Assembly (NCBI RefSeq): GCF_004919685.1
Contig: NZ_SMYZ01000003.1
Span: 33,816 to 97,815, forward strand
Direction of reading: 5' to 3'
DNA length: 64,000 nucleotides
Source of the DNA: Mesorhizobium norvegicum
Lineage (GTDB): Bacteria; Pseudomonadota; Alphaproteobacteria; Rhizobiales; Rhizobiaceae
Below, piece after piece: positions 54,046-62,370 of the stretch; the first letter of the stretch is position 1; the number at the start of each line of letters is the position of its first letter. The position numbers and the translations under genes were made by a program. The notes beneath the pieces were generated by a model. It searched no databases. It worked only from the letters and a program-made list of their open reading frames with translations, and was not told the origin of the DNA.

Positions 54046-54091
54046 GGCGGCGAGCCGGCCTGTTCTGGGTAAAGACCATCGGCCGGCATGG

Positions 54092-54106
54092 TTAACCGGC
54101 GGTTAA
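54092..54106. promoter_or_regulatory. CtrA-like binding site upstream of ftsE
   Basis: TTAA (54092-54095), seven bases and TTAA (54103-54106) match the CtrA consensus TTAA-N7-TTAA. A further half-site TTAACCAT occurs at about 54153-54160. CtrA is the cell-cycle master regulator in this class, and cpdR, a CtrA-pathway gene, lies nearby at 55.5 kb. Confidence 0.6.
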
Positions 54107-54213
54107 TTCCTGGGCTCTTTCGGCTCGTCACGAGGGCTCCGGTGGGGAAGCGTTAACCATTTGTGTTTACGCAAAAGAAACGAAAAGCGAACACGTGCTG
54201 CAATGCTGGGGCC

Positions 54214-54858
54214 ATGATGGCTGACGATCGAACCGCGCGCCCGGTTTCCGGCGAAATCATGACCGATCCGGCGGCAATTGCCGCTACGGACCGGTTCATG
54301 CGTGATTCGGCTGCCGACATCGTCGATGCCGACTACATGGTGATGCCGCGTCTTGTCCCTGCCGTGGAAAGCGTTTCGCCGTTGCCGCGTGCGATCGTGA
54401 CACCGCCCATCGAAGGCATGGACATGCTGCGCAAGCCCGAGGCCCCAGCGGAACGGCCGCCAGCCTCGCGCGGCGGGCCGATCTTCTGGATCGCCGGCAT
54501 TGGCGCCGCGTTGGCAGCCTTCTGGGTTTCCGGCGGGCACGCGCTGGTGCGCCAGGCGCCGTTCCTGTCCGGCGCGCAGCCGTCGGCGCTCAGCATTTCA
54601 GGTGTCACATCGCGCGTCGACGCTTCCGGGCCGAACCCCGCGCTGTTCGTCGATGGCGAGGCCGCCAATGATGGCGCGAAACCGGTGCAGCTGCCGCCGC
54701 TCGAAATCCGGGTGACCGGCAATGATGGGCGCACAACCCGCTATACGTTGGGGACATCCGGCCGCGCGCTGGCGTCGGGCGAAAGATTCGGCTTTGCCAG
54801 CCGGCTCGACGTGCCTAAGAACGGCGTAAGGACCGTTTTGGTCACTTTCGCCCAATAG
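54214..54858 (+). CDS. Membrane-anchored hypothetical protein divergent from ftsE
   Basis: A 214-residue protein with a polar N-terminal half (about 1-88), one membrane helix (GPIFWIAGIGAALAAFWVSGG, read as WIAGIGAALAAFWVSG) and a periplasmic C-terminal domain of beta type (LPPLEIRVTGNDGRTTRYTL, RLDVPKNGVRTVLVTF). This layout resembles the DUF3426-type proteins next to ftsE in Rhizobiales, but no N-terminal zinc-ribbon Cys are present. The start at 54214 is preferred over a GTG at 54163. It shares a region with the CtrA-like sites. Confidence 0.75.
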   Translation: MMADDRTARPVSGEIMTDPAAIAATDRFMRDSAADIVDADYMVMPRLVPAVESVSPLPRAIVTPPIEGMDMLRKPEAPAERPPASRGGPIFWIAGIGAALAAFWVSGGHALVRQAPFLSGAQPSALSISGVTSRVDASGPNPALFVDGEAANDGAKPVQLPPLEIRVTGNDGRTTRYTLGTSGRALASGERFGFASRLDVPKNGVRTVLVTFAQ

Positions 54859-54882
54859 GCGATCACCGGGGAAAGACCATCA

Positions 54883-55425
54883 ATGCCCATCGTACGCGGC
54901 AAGGACATCGAAGTCCTGTTTTCGGCATCGGCGATCGCGCGGCGCAATCTCGAGCTCGCCAAGGAGATTGCCGGCCACGACTATCACGATCTGCTGGTGA
55001 TCTCGGTGCTGAAGGGCTCGTTCATCTTCGCCGCCGATCTGATCCGCGCCATGCACGATGTCGGCCTGTCGCCCGAGGTCGAGTTCATCTTCATCTCCAG
55101 CTACGGCGCCGGCACCACCAGCGGCGAGGTGAGGGTGCTGCGCGACATCGACAATGAGGTCGCCGGCCGCGACGTGCTGTTGATCGACGACATTCTCGAA
55201 TCGGGCAAGACGCTGAGTTTCACCCGCGATCTGATGTTGTCGCGGGGCGCCAAGAGCTGTTCCATCGCCGTGCTGCTCGACAAGCGCATGCGCCGCCAGA
55301 CCGCGCTCAATGCCGACTATGTCGGCTTCGACTGCCCCGACTATTTCGTCGTCGGCTACGGCATGGACGTTGCCCACGCCTTTCGCGAGCTACCCTTCGT
55401 CGGCATCGTCAAGGGTGATGTCTAA
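54883..55425 (+). CDS. hpt: Hypoxanthine phosphoribosyltransferase
   Basis: A 180-residue purine salvage enzyme forming IMP or GMP from hypoxanthine or guanine and PRPP. The PRPP-binding motif is VLLIDDILESGKTL near 101-114, with the earlier VLKGSFIFAADLI loop and the C-terminal YVGFDCPDYFVVGYG. It lies 24 bp after the preceding gene and 66 bp before cpdR on the same strand. Confidence 0.95.
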   Translation: MPIVRGKDIEVLFSASAIARRNLELAKEIAGHDYHDLLVISVLKGSFIFAADLIRAMHDVGLSPEVEFIFISSYGAGTTSGEVRVLRDIDNEVAGRDVLLIDDILESGKTLSFTRDLMLSRGAKSCSIAVLLDKRMRRQTALNADYVGFDCPDYFVVGYGMDVAHAFRELPFVGIVKGDV

Positions 55426-55491
55426 GCGACTTTCAAAAAGGCCTGCCGACCCTTCGCGCCTTCAGGAAAAGTCAACTTTTCAGCGCCAAAT

Positions 55492-55872
55492 ATGCCGGCC
55501 ATGGCAAAGCTTCTGATCGTCGAGGACGATGAGTCCGTCCGCACCCTGGCCGCCCGCGCGCTTGAGCGTGCCGGGCACACAATCGATATCGCGGCGGACG
55601 GCGCGCAAGGGCTTTCGCTGATCCAGGCCGCGCGTGGCGGCTACGATCTTGTCGTCTCCGACATCCGCATGCCGGAGATGGACGGCATCGAGATGGCGAT
55701 CGCGGCGGCAGCGCTCTTCCCGGCGTTGAAGATCATGCTGATGACCGGCTATGCCGACCAGCGCGAGCGCGCCGAGGAGTTGAACGGCATCATCCTCGAT
55801 GTCGTGCAGAAGCCTTTTACACTGGCCGAAATCCGCTCGCGCGTCGAACGGGCACTGATCTGCTTCGCTTGA
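55492..55872 (+). CDS. cpdR: Response regulator CpdR
   Basis: A 126-residue single-domain receiver (from ATG 55492; 123 residues from 55501). The acidic pocket is EDD (residues 11-13), the phosphoacceptor Asp is in VVSDIRMPEMDG, and the conserved Lys in VVQKPFTLAEI. No output domain is present. CpdR controls ClpXP-dependent turnover of CtrA-pathway proteins and polar protease localisation. Its position after hpt is usual in this order. The stop abuts the convergent transporter gene. Confidence 0.93.
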   Translation: MPAMAKLLIVEDDESVRTLAARALERAGHTIDIAADGAQGLSLIQAARGGYDLVVSDIRMPEMDGIEMAIAAAALFPALKIMLMTGYADQRERAEELNGIILDVVQKPFTLAEIRSRVERALICFA

Positions 55873-56820
55873 TCAGGCTGGATCGGCAGCGGTGAGCACG
55901 GGTGGAGTGCTCTTGCGCCGTTCGGTGTTGAGCGCCAGCAGGCCGGCGCCGATGATCAAGGCAGCACCGATCGCGGTCGTCGACCGCGGCACCTCGGCGA
56001 AGAACAGGAAGCCCCACAGCGGCGACCACAGGATGCCGGTATATTCGAAGGTGGCAACGCGGTTGGCCGGCGCCATCCGGTAGGCCTGGGACAGAAGGAT
56101 CATGCCGGCCGAAGCGACGAAACCGCAGGCCGCCATCTTGAGAAAATCCGGCAGCGTCGGCCACAGCCAGGGCCGCACCAGGAATTCCAGGCTCGGGTGG
56201 ACGGCGTGGGTTATGCCGGCAAGGTGAAACGCGCCGGCCACCACGGCGGCGCCAATCAGATAGGCGCCGTTCTGATAGAAGGCCATGACGGTGGACGATT
56301 CGGTGTCGCCGATCTTGCGGGCCATCAGCTGCGAGAAACCATAGAGCGCCGCCGAGCCCAGCGACAGCAGCGCCGCCCAGTCGAACAGCCCGACGCCCGG
56401 GCGCAGCATCACGAGGACGCCGAACAGCCCGATCAGCACGGTCGCCAGCGTCCGCCAGGAGACGCGTTCGCCAAGATACGGCCCGGCCAGCGCCATGATG
56501 AACAGCGGCGCCATGAAATAGAGCGCCACCGCATCGGCCAGCGGCAAAGCGGCGATGGCCAGATAGTACACCGTATAGGAGGTGAACTGGATGAAGGCGC
56601 GCACCGTCAGCATGCCGAATCGCTTCGACAGGATCGCCCGCAAGCCGACATCGGCATGGACCAGAAAGATCAGGATCGGTAGAGCGACGATCGAGCGGAT
56701 CGCCATCACCTCGGTCACCGGATAACCGCTCGACACGGCTTTGACGAGCGGATCCTGCAGCGAGAAGACCAGCACGCCCAGACACAGGCTCAGGATGCCG
56801 CGCACCATCCGGTTCTGCAT
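55873..56820 (-). CDS. EamA/DMT-family transporter
   Basis: A 315-residue, ten-helix drug/metabolite exporter with two EamA repeats (ILSLCLGVLVFSLQDPLVKAV, VRAFIQFTSYTVYYLAIAALPLADAVALYF in parts). The frame reads on upstream to 56958, but the segment between contains a perfect intrinsic terminator, so MQNRMVRGI at 56820 is the likely start. A structured leader precedes it, suggesting attenuation. It is divergent from a LysR gene that may control it. The cargo is unknown. Confidence 0.9.
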   Translation of the reverse strand: MQNRMVRGILSLCLGVLVFSLQDPLVKAVSSGYPVTEVMAIRSIVALPILIFLVHADVGLRAILSKRFGMLTVRAFIQFTSYTVYYLAIAALPLADAVALYFMAPLFIMALAGPYLGERVSWRTLATVLIGLFGVLVMLRPGVGLFDWAALLSLGSAALYGFSQLMARKIGDTESSTVMAFYQNGAYLIGAAVVAGAFHLAGITHAVHPSLEFLVRPWLWPTLPDFLKMAACGFVASAGMILLSQAYRMAPANRVATFEYTGILWSPLWGFLFFAEVPRSTTAIGAALIIGAGLLALNTERRKSTPPVLTAADPA

Positions 56821-56871
56821 GAGGATTCCAGGCTCCAGTACCGCGCCCCGCAAGCACGCTTGCTGCAAGTG

Positions 56872-56904
56872 AAAAAAGAACCCGCCACCGTTTCGGGCAG
56901 CGGG
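56872..56904 (-). terminator. Intrinsic terminator in the leader of the EamA gene
   Basis: The minus strand forms a nine-pair stem, CCCGCTGCC with GGTGGCGGG including two G-U pairs, around the loop CGAAAC. It is followed by TTCTTTTTT. It lies 52 bp upstream of the transporter start and on the same strand, so it would stop transcription before the gene unless prevented. Confidence 0.85.
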
Positions 56905-56930
56905 CACGAGTGAGGACTCTTGATTGGTCC

Positions 56931-56950
56931 GCGGCTGATTTCGCAGCCGC
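56931..56950 (-). promoter_or_regulatory. Upstream hairpin of the EamA leader
   Basis: GCGGCTG (56950-56944 on the minus strand) pairs perfectly with CAGCCGC (56937-56931) around a six-base loop. With the terminator 26 bp further along it forms a two-hairpin leader of attenuator or riboswitch style. No known riboswitch class was recognised. Confidence 0.55.
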
Positions 56951-56982
56951 ATATCCAATGGGTAAGGCCACTATCATCCTGC

Positions 56983-57000
56983 GTTTGACATGTTGCAAAC
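56983..57000. promoter_or_regulatory. Possible LysR-box between the exporter and LysR genes
   Basis: GTTTG (56983-56987) and CAAAC (56996-57000) form a dyad that contains a T-N11-A pattern, typical of LysR-type sites. It lies 34 bp upstream of the LysR start in the divergent region. The match is short and could be chance. Confidence 0.35.
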
Positions 57001-57033
57001 GAATTGGAATGATGCCAGCAATCAAATTTCCTT

Positions 57034-57927
57034 ATGGCGGATTTCATGCGACCGACCCTCGACAGCGACCTCCTGCGCACCTTCGTGGCGATTGCCGACA
57101 CCGGCAATTTCACCAAGGCGGCGGAGCAGGCCGGTCGCACCCAGTCGGCGGTGTCGATGCAGATGAAGAAGCTCGAAGAGCTGATCGGCGACAGCCTGTT
57201 CGAGCGCGGTTCGCGCGGCGTCGCGCTGACGCGGCGCGGCGGCGAACTCATCGTCAACGCCCGCCGCATCGTCTCGCTGCTCGACGAGACGTCGGCGTCG
57301 ATGGCGGCAGCGCCGCTCGGCGGGCCGGTGCGCATCGGCATTCCCGAGGAGTATGGCCACGCCATCCTGTCGCGCGCGCTCGGCGCTTTTTCGAAGCGCC
57401 ACAGGCAGGTCGAGGTCACCGTGCGTTATGCGCATTCGGGGGCACAGATAGCCGCGCTTGCCGCCGGCGAACTTGATCTGTGCGTGGTGTTCGAATGGCA
57501 GGATCCTGCCGGCGGCGAAGTGCTGATGCACGACCCGACCGTGTGGGTGACGTCGACCCTGCACCACATGCATGAGGAACAGCCGGTGCCGATCGCACTC
57601 TACAACCGGGCCGGCTGGTGCAAGGACTTTGCCATCAAATCGCTGGAGCAACGCAATCTTGCCTATCGTGTTGCCTATACCAGCGACACCACCGGCGGCC
57701 TCAAGCTCGCCGTCACCTCCGGACTGGCGATCGCGCCGATTTCGCGCAGCAACATTCCCAACGGCTGCCGCGAACTGACGGCCGCGGACGGGTTCGGCGC
57801 CATCGATGCCTCGAATGTGGTGATGCACCGCAACCCGAATGCCTCCGGCGAGGCGATCGACGGCATGCAGGAGGCAATCCGCGATGCATTCGTCAACAGG
57901 CTGAATCAGCCGGCGGCATCCTCGTAG
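57034..57927 (+). CDS. LysR-family transcriptional regulator
   Basis: A 297-residue LysR protein with N-terminal HTH (SDLLRTFVAIADTGNFTKAAEQ, SAVSMQMKKLEELIGD) and a C-terminal periplasmic-binding-protein-like ligand domain. An ATG at 57046 (MRPTLDSD) is an alternative start with a GGCGGA site. It is divergent from the EamA exporter gene, which it may regulate. Its 3' end overlaps the convergent VOC gene by 22 bp. Confidence 0.93.
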   Translation: MADFMRPTLDSDLLRTFVAIADTGNFTKAAEQAGRTQSAVSMQMKKLEELIGDSLFERGSRGVALTRRGGELIVNARRIVSLLDETSASMAAAPLGGPVRIGIPEEYGHAILSRALGAFSKRHRQVEVTVRYAHSGAQIAALAAGELDLCVVFEWQDPAGGEVLMHDPTVWVTSTLHHMHEEQPVPIALYNRAGWCKDFAIKSLEQRNLAYRVAYTSDTTGGLKLAVTSGLAIAPISRSNIPNGCRELTAADGFGAIDASNVVMHRNPNASGEAIDGMQEAIRDAFVNRLNQPAASS

Positions 57928-58277
57928 AAATGCAGGCGGTTGCCGAATGGGTCGGCGACCGATACCTCGCGGGTCTTCCACGGCGTCTCTTCCAGGCCCG
58001 GCCTGGCGAAGCGGTATTTCTTGCCGATCAGTTCGCCATGCAGTGCGGCGATGTCCTCGACCTTGATGCGCACGGCAATGCCAGGCGCGCCATCGCCGTG
58101 ATGTTCGCTCAGATGCAGGACGCAGGCGTCGCGGCCGACCGCCATGTAGAGCGGCGCGTTGTCGTCGAAGCGATGCTCCCACTGCACCTCGAAGCCGAGG
58201 AAGCCGACATAGAATTCACGCGCCTTGGCAATGTCGAAGATGCGCAGGATGGGCGTGACGGCGCCAAGTTTGGGCAT
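57906..58277 (-). CDS. VOC-family (glyoxalase/bleomycin-resistance-fold) protein
   Basis: A 123-residue single VOC domain (VTPILRIFDIAKAREFYVGFLGF, VADPFGNRLHFYED). The His and Glu ligands are at the usual ends of the beta-alpha-beta units (HLSEHH, HFYE). The fold serves dioxygenases, glyoxalases and antibiotic-binding proteins; this member is closest to bleomycin-resistance-like or unknown types. The ATG at 58277 is chosen over 58325. It overlaps LysR by 22 bp at its 3' end. Confidence 0.9.
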   Translation of the reverse strand: MPKLGAVTPILRIFDIAKAREFYVGFLGFEVQWEHRFDDNAPLYMAVGRDACVLHLSEHHGDGAPGIAVRIKVEDIAALHGELIGKKYRFARPGLEETPWKTREVSVADPFGNRLHFYEDAAG

Positions 58278-58328
58278 AGTGGTGCAACCGTTCGAGAGCG
58301 TTTTCGGGCGGGGTGGAGGCGGCAATCC

Positions 58329-60926
58329 CTATTTCAGCTCGAGCAGCCGTTCCAGGTAGCTGCGTTCGATGTCGGGGCTGAGCGCATTGCCGAGCCGTTT
58401 ACGGATCGCTTCCAGAATCTGACGGGCGCGCTGCACGTCGATCTCGTCGGGCACCTTCACCGAATCGCCGAAATCGGGACCCTGGCTGGCGCGCGGCCGG
58501 CCGAGCGGATCACGATCGGCGTTCTGCTGGCGGCCGCCTTCCTCGCTGCCGCCCTGGTCGCCTTGCATGGCCTGCATCTGCTTCATCATGTCCTTGGCGC
58601 CCTTGCGCAGCGCTTCCAGCGCCCGGCCCTGATGGCCAACGGCCTCGTCGCCTTCGCCCTCGCCGAGCGCCTGTTCGGCATTGCCCATGGACTTGCCGGC
58701 CTCGCCAAATCCTTCATTGGGCTCCATGCCCATGCCTTCGAGGCCCTTCTTCAGCTGCTCGAGGTCGCTTTTCAGCTGGCCCTGGCCCTGCTGCAACTGC
58801 TTCAGCGCGTCGGCGAATTCCTGGGGCGTCATCGGCTTTTGCCGGGCGAGCGGGTCGCGGTCCTCGCCGACACCCGGCTTGTCCTCATCCTGGCTGTTGC
58901 CTTCGCCGAGCTGCTCGTCGCGGTTCTGTCCGCGCTGGCGCTCGCCGCGCTGCATCTGGTCCATGCGGAAGGTGTCGTTCATCATCTCCTGCTGGCGCCG
59001 CAGGATCTCGCCGAGCTTGTCCATCTGCTGGCGCATCTCGCTGTCCTGCTGACCGCCTTGCTGCTGACGGCCGGCCTGCAGATTGTTCATCATGTCCTGC
59101 AATTGCGACAGCAATTGCTGGGCCTTGTCGCGGTCGCCCGACTTCGCCAGATTCTCGATCTGGTCCATCATGCGGTCGATGTCGCTCTGGCGCAGCTCCT
59201 GGCCGTTCTGCTGCATCTGCGGAGCGTTGGGATTCTGCTTGGCGCGCTCCGCGAATTCCTGCAGGAACTGGTTCATCGCCTCGCGCAGTTCCTTCATCGC
59301 CTTTTCGATTTCAGCGTCGCTGGCGCCATTCTTGATGGCGTCCTGCAGCGCCTGCTGCGCCTGGCGCAGCCGCTTTTCCGCGGCCGAGAGATTGCCTTCC
59401 TCGATGCCGAGCGCGATTTCCCAGAGATAGGAGACCTCGCTGCGCAATTGATCGTCGCTGTCGGCCATCTTCAGCCGGCTGCGGGCGCTCATGATGGCGA
59501 GGTAGTGGGACATGTTGTCGAACGTGTCTTCCGGCCGCAGCGTGATGGCGTCCATCAGGTCGAGCACGCGCGGCTTGGCGTTGGCATCGAGCGCCAGCAG
59601 GCGGCGCTGCTCGATCACCGCGCGCGCCAGCGGATTGGCGAATGGCCGCTCCGGCATCAGCAGCGTCTTGGTCTCGCTTGATGCGGTGTGCCCGGCATCG
59701 TCGGTGGCAACCAGCGTCAGCTTGATGCTGTTGCCGGCCCAGACATGCTCGGTCAGATCCTTCGAGGTCCTGGCGGCGTTCGACTTGCCACCACGACGCG
59801 GCAGCGTCAGCGGCATTTCAGGCGGACCATAGAGCGGATGTGCATTGGGCGCCCGCGGATCGGCAAGCGCGAACACCGCCTTGGCGGTGGCGGCACCGTA
59901 GTCGTCGTCGATCTGGTAGTTGAGTTCGAAAGCGCCGTTGGCGGCGCGCTTCGGCTCGCCGACGAAGCGGATCTGCGGCGGCTTGTCCGCTATGACCGCG
60001 AAGGCCCAACGGCCGAGCTGGTCCTCGCCCGATGTCAGCGTCAGCGTGCCGTCGCTGGTCAGCTTGCCGGTGAATTGGCGAACTTTGGACGGCGTCGTCG
60101 GGCTTGCCGCCGGCTTCGCCGTGGCGGCGGCCTGCGGGCCGGCCGGGTCGATGGCGCGGGAATTGCCATTCTTGTCGGCATAGCCGAGCGTTTCCTCGCC
60201 TGAGCCGCCGGTCACGCGCAGCGAGACGTCGCTGCCTTCGGGAACGGTGAAGGTCGGCGTCGCCTGGTTGGCGTCGGCGGTCAGGAAGATCGGCGGCTTG
60301 CCGGTGTAGGCCGGCGGCGTCACCCAGGCGTCGATGCGCGGCGGCACGGCATCATGCGCGCCATGGGCATTGAAGCCGTCGCTGATCCTGCCGCCCGTCG
60401 GCCCGAAGGAGAAGGCGAAGGCGGTAACGAGCAAAAGTGCCGCCACCGCACGCAGCCCCCAGGGGTCGCGTTCCGGCACGCGCGTGCGCGGCAGGTCGGC
60501 ACCAAGGCTGTCGAGCTTTCCGGCCATGCGCTTCTGGTGTTCGCGCCACAGTGCCTGCGAGAAGCTGCTTTCCCGGCCGCTTGGCCGGTCGGTCTGCACC
60601 AGCACCGGGCTGTGCAGCAGTTGGTTGGCTGCCTCGATGCGGCGGTCGACTTCGGTAGCGCCCGGCAGGCGGAAGAAGCGCAGCGGGTAGAGCGCGGCCA
60701 GCGCCGCGATGGCGAATGCGGCGACGAGGCCGATGCGCGCCATGTCCGGCAGCCGGGAGAAGAGGCCGAGCCAAGAGACGGTGAGGAACAGGCTGGCGAC
60801 GATGACGAGCGGAAGCAGCAGTGGCCAGCCACGCTCGACCATCATCGAGACCCGCGTCGCCAGCCGGCTCAAGGCAAGGCGCCCGGCCAGGCCGCGATCG
60901 CTGCTGAAGGTGGGTCGTTCCGTCAT
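58329..60926 (-). CDS. TIGR02302-family large membrane protein (DUF4175)
   Basis: An 865-residue protein with two or three N-terminal helices (about residues 30-80 and 145-165), a periplasmic beta-rich part (about 180-410) and a long Gln/Lys/Glu-rich helical region (about 500-800, with repeats such as QQGGQQDSEM and QLQQGQGQLKSDLEQL). This matches the alphaproteobacterial TIGR02302 family of unknown function. The start MTERPTFSS at 60926 has a GGAAGGG site. The coiled-coil region suggests a structural or envelope role. Confidence 0.93.
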   Translation of the reverse strand: MTERPTFSSDRGLAGRLALSRLATRVSMMVERGWPLLLPLVIVASLFLTVSWLGLFSRLPDMARIGLVAAFAIAALAALYPLRFFRLPGATEVDRRIEAANQLLHSPVLVQTDRPSGRESSFSQALWREHQKRMAGKLDSLGADLPRTRVPERDPWGLRAVAALLLVTAFAFSFGPTGGRISDGFNAHGAHDAVPPRIDAWVTPPAYTGKPPIFLTADANQATPTFTVPEGSDVSLRVTGGSGEETLGYADKNGNSRAIDPAGPQAAATAKPAASPTTPSKVRQFTGKLTSDGTLTLTSGEDQLGRWAFAVIADKPPQIRFVGEPKRAANGAFELNYQIDDDYGAATAKAVFALADPRAPNAHPLYGPPEMPLTLPRRGGKSNAARTSKDLTEHVWAGNSIKLTLVATDDAGHTASSETKTLLMPERPFANPLARAVIEQRRLLALDANAKPRVLDLMDAITLRPEDTFDNMSHYLAIMSARSRLKMADSDDQLRSEVSYLWEIALGIEEGNLSAAEKRLRQAQQALQDAIKNGASDAEIEKAMKELREAMNQFLQEFAERAKQNPNAPQMQQNGQELRQSDIDRMMDQIENLAKSGDRDKAQQLLSQLQDMMNNLQAGRQQQGGQQDSEMRQQMDKLGEILRRQQEMMNDTFRMDQMQRGERQRGQNRDEQLGEGNSQDEDKPGVGEDRDPLARQKPMTPQEFADALKQLQQGQGQLKSDLEQLKKGLEGMGMEPNEGFGEAGKSMGNAEQALGEGEGDEAVGHQGRALEALRKGAKDMMKQMQAMQGDQGGSEEGGRQQNADRDPLGRPRASQGPDFGDSVKVPDEIDVQRARQILEAIRKRLGNALSPDIERSYLERLLELK

Positions 60927-61043
60927 CGGCCCTTCCATGGGTTGGGCAAAATAGCCCAAGCCTCACGACTCGAAGAATACCAGCAAACACGGCAAAGGCG
61001 AGGCCGTTTGGAAAAACGTGAAGCCGGCCCGAATGGTTTCAGG

Positions 61044-61985
61044 TCAGAACGTGGCGGGGTTGGCATTGGCGCCGCAGACCAGCACGGCGACACGTTCGCC
61101 CGGCGCCGGCGCATAACGGCCGGACAGGACTGCGGCAAAGGCGGCGGCGCCGCCCGGCTCGGAGATGATGCGGACCCGGTTCCACAGCGCCTTCTGCGCG
61201 GCGATGATGTCGTCGTCGCTGACCAGGATCGAGCGTTCGACAAAGGCCTCGGCGATCGGGAACATCATTTCGCCGACGCGCTTTGGCGCCAGCGAATCGG
61301 CGGCGATGCCCTCGGCCGGCGCGTCGACGGGCTGTCCGGCCTCGAAGGCACGGTAAAGCGTCGGTGCCCCTTCCGGCTCGACGGCGATGATGCGGATGCG
61401 GCCGGCAAACCAGGCAGCGATGCCGCCGATCAGGCCGCCGCCGCCGACAGCGACCAGCAGCGTGTCGATCTCAGGCAAGTCGCTCTCGATTTCCAGCCCG
61501 AGCGTGCCCTGGCCGACCAGCGTTTCCTCCTGGTTGAAGGCATGGATCTGCAAGGCGCCGGTCTCTTCGGCGAAACGCTCGCTGGCGGCCAGCGCCTCGG
61601 CATAGCGGGCGCCGCCAACGATCAGCTCGGCGCCGTAGCTGCGGATCCGCTCCAGCTTGGCCGGCGGACTCACCTCGGGAACGAAGATGGTCGCCTTGTG
61701 GCCAAGCCGCATGGCGGCATAGGCGACGGCCGCGCCATGGTTGCCGCCGGATGCGGCGACGACACCGGCCTTGGGAACCGCACGCTCCAGCAGGTTGGTA
61801 AAGGCGCCGCGCGCCTTGAACGAACCGGAATGCTGCAGGCATTCGAGCTTCAGGTCGACCGTCAGCGGCGCGCGGTCGAAGTCGGCCATGTCGACGCGCA
61901 GCACCGGCGTGTGGCGCACATAGGGGCGAATGCGCGGTTCCATCGCGGCAATGCGCTCGCGTGTGACGGTATTGCCCTGCGACAT
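61044..61985 (-). CDS. Threonine/serine dehydratase-like PLP enzyme
   Basis: A 313-residue fold-type II PLP enzyme. The Schiff-base Lys57 lies in SGSFKARGAFTNL, the substrate loop is ASGGNHGAAVAYAA and the phosphate-binding glycine loop is VAVGGGGLIGGIAAW. It is single-domain, with no C-terminal ACT domain, so it resembles catabolic threonine dehydratase or serine racemase rather than IlvA. A strong GAGGAGA site precedes the start. It is divergent from an ArsR gene. Confidence 0.92.
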   Translation of the reverse strand: MSQGNTVTRERIAAMEPRIRPYVRHTPVLRVDMADFDRAPLTVDLKLECLQHSGSFKARGAFTNLLERAVPKAGVVAASGGNHGAAVAYAAMRLGHKATIFVPEVSPPAKLERIRSYGAELIVGGARYAEALAASERFAEETGALQIHAFNQEETLVGQGTLGLEIESDLPEIDTLLVAVGGGGLIGGIAAWFAGRIRIIAVEPEGAPTLYRAFEAGQPVDAPAEGIAADSLAPKRVGEMMFPIAEAFVERSILVSDDDIIAAQKALWNRVRIISEPGGAAAFAAVLSGRYAPAPGERVAVLVCGANANPATF

Positions 61986-62011
61986 GGTGATCTCCTCGGG
62001 ATTGACAGCAA

Positions 62012-62035
62012 TTAGTAACTTGGCAAAATGGCTAA
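62012..62035. promoter_or_regulatory. Operator-like dyad upstream of the ArsR gene
   Basis: TTAGTAACTTGG and CAAAATGGCTAA form a 12-0-12 imperfect palindrome matching at 8 of 12 positions and ending at the ATG. A TTGACA hexamer lies just upstream at 62002-62007. No Shine-Dalgarno sequence is present for the regulator. Confidence 0.5.
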
Positions 62036-62338
62036 ATGCAAGAGGTTGATGTCTTCAAGGCGATCGCCAACGAACGCAGGCTGCAGATCCTCGACTGGCT
62101 GAAGGATCCGCGCGGGCATTTCCCTGCCCAAGCGGATGGCGATCTGGTCGAGGACGGCGTTTGCGCGCTGCTGATTGCCGAAAAACTCGGCATCACGCAA
62201 GCGACGCTCAGTGAGCATATGCGCGTGCTCACCCAGGCCGGACTGCTGCGCGCCAGGCGCATCAAGCAATGGACATTCTACCGCCGCGACGAGGACAGGA
62301 TCGCCGACGTCAGGGCGGTCATCCAGAGCCGGCTGTAG
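62036..62338 (+). CDS. ArsR-family regulator divergent from the dehydratase
   Basis: A 100-residue winged-helix ArsR protein (VFKAIANERRLQILDWL, GITQATLSEHMRVLTQAGLLRARR). One Cys lies in DGVCALLIAEKLG, but there is no CxC pair of classical metal sensors. It probably controls itself and the divergent dehydratase gene through the dyad at 62012-62035. The inducer is unknown. The convergent lysA gene ends 32 bp beyond its stop. Confidence 0.92.
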   Translation: MQEVDVFKAIANERRLQILDWLKDPRGHFPAQADGDLVEDGVCALLIAEKLGITQATLSEHMRVLTQAGLLRARRIKQWTFYRRDEDRIADVRAVIQSRL

Positions 62339-62370
62339 CGTTGCCGGCAGGTATCCTGGCCGAGCAGCCT

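Noticed and set aside
55817..57025. Minus-strand frame of 402 codons across the EamA gene
   Set aside because: It is out of frame with the EamA domain, and its apparent sequence is Arg/Pro-rich.
57618..59681. 687-codon plus-strand frame opposite the TIGR02302 gene
   Set aside because: It is a Leu/Ala/His-rich shadow of the Gln/Lys-rich coding strand and also overlaps LysR and VOC genes out of frame.
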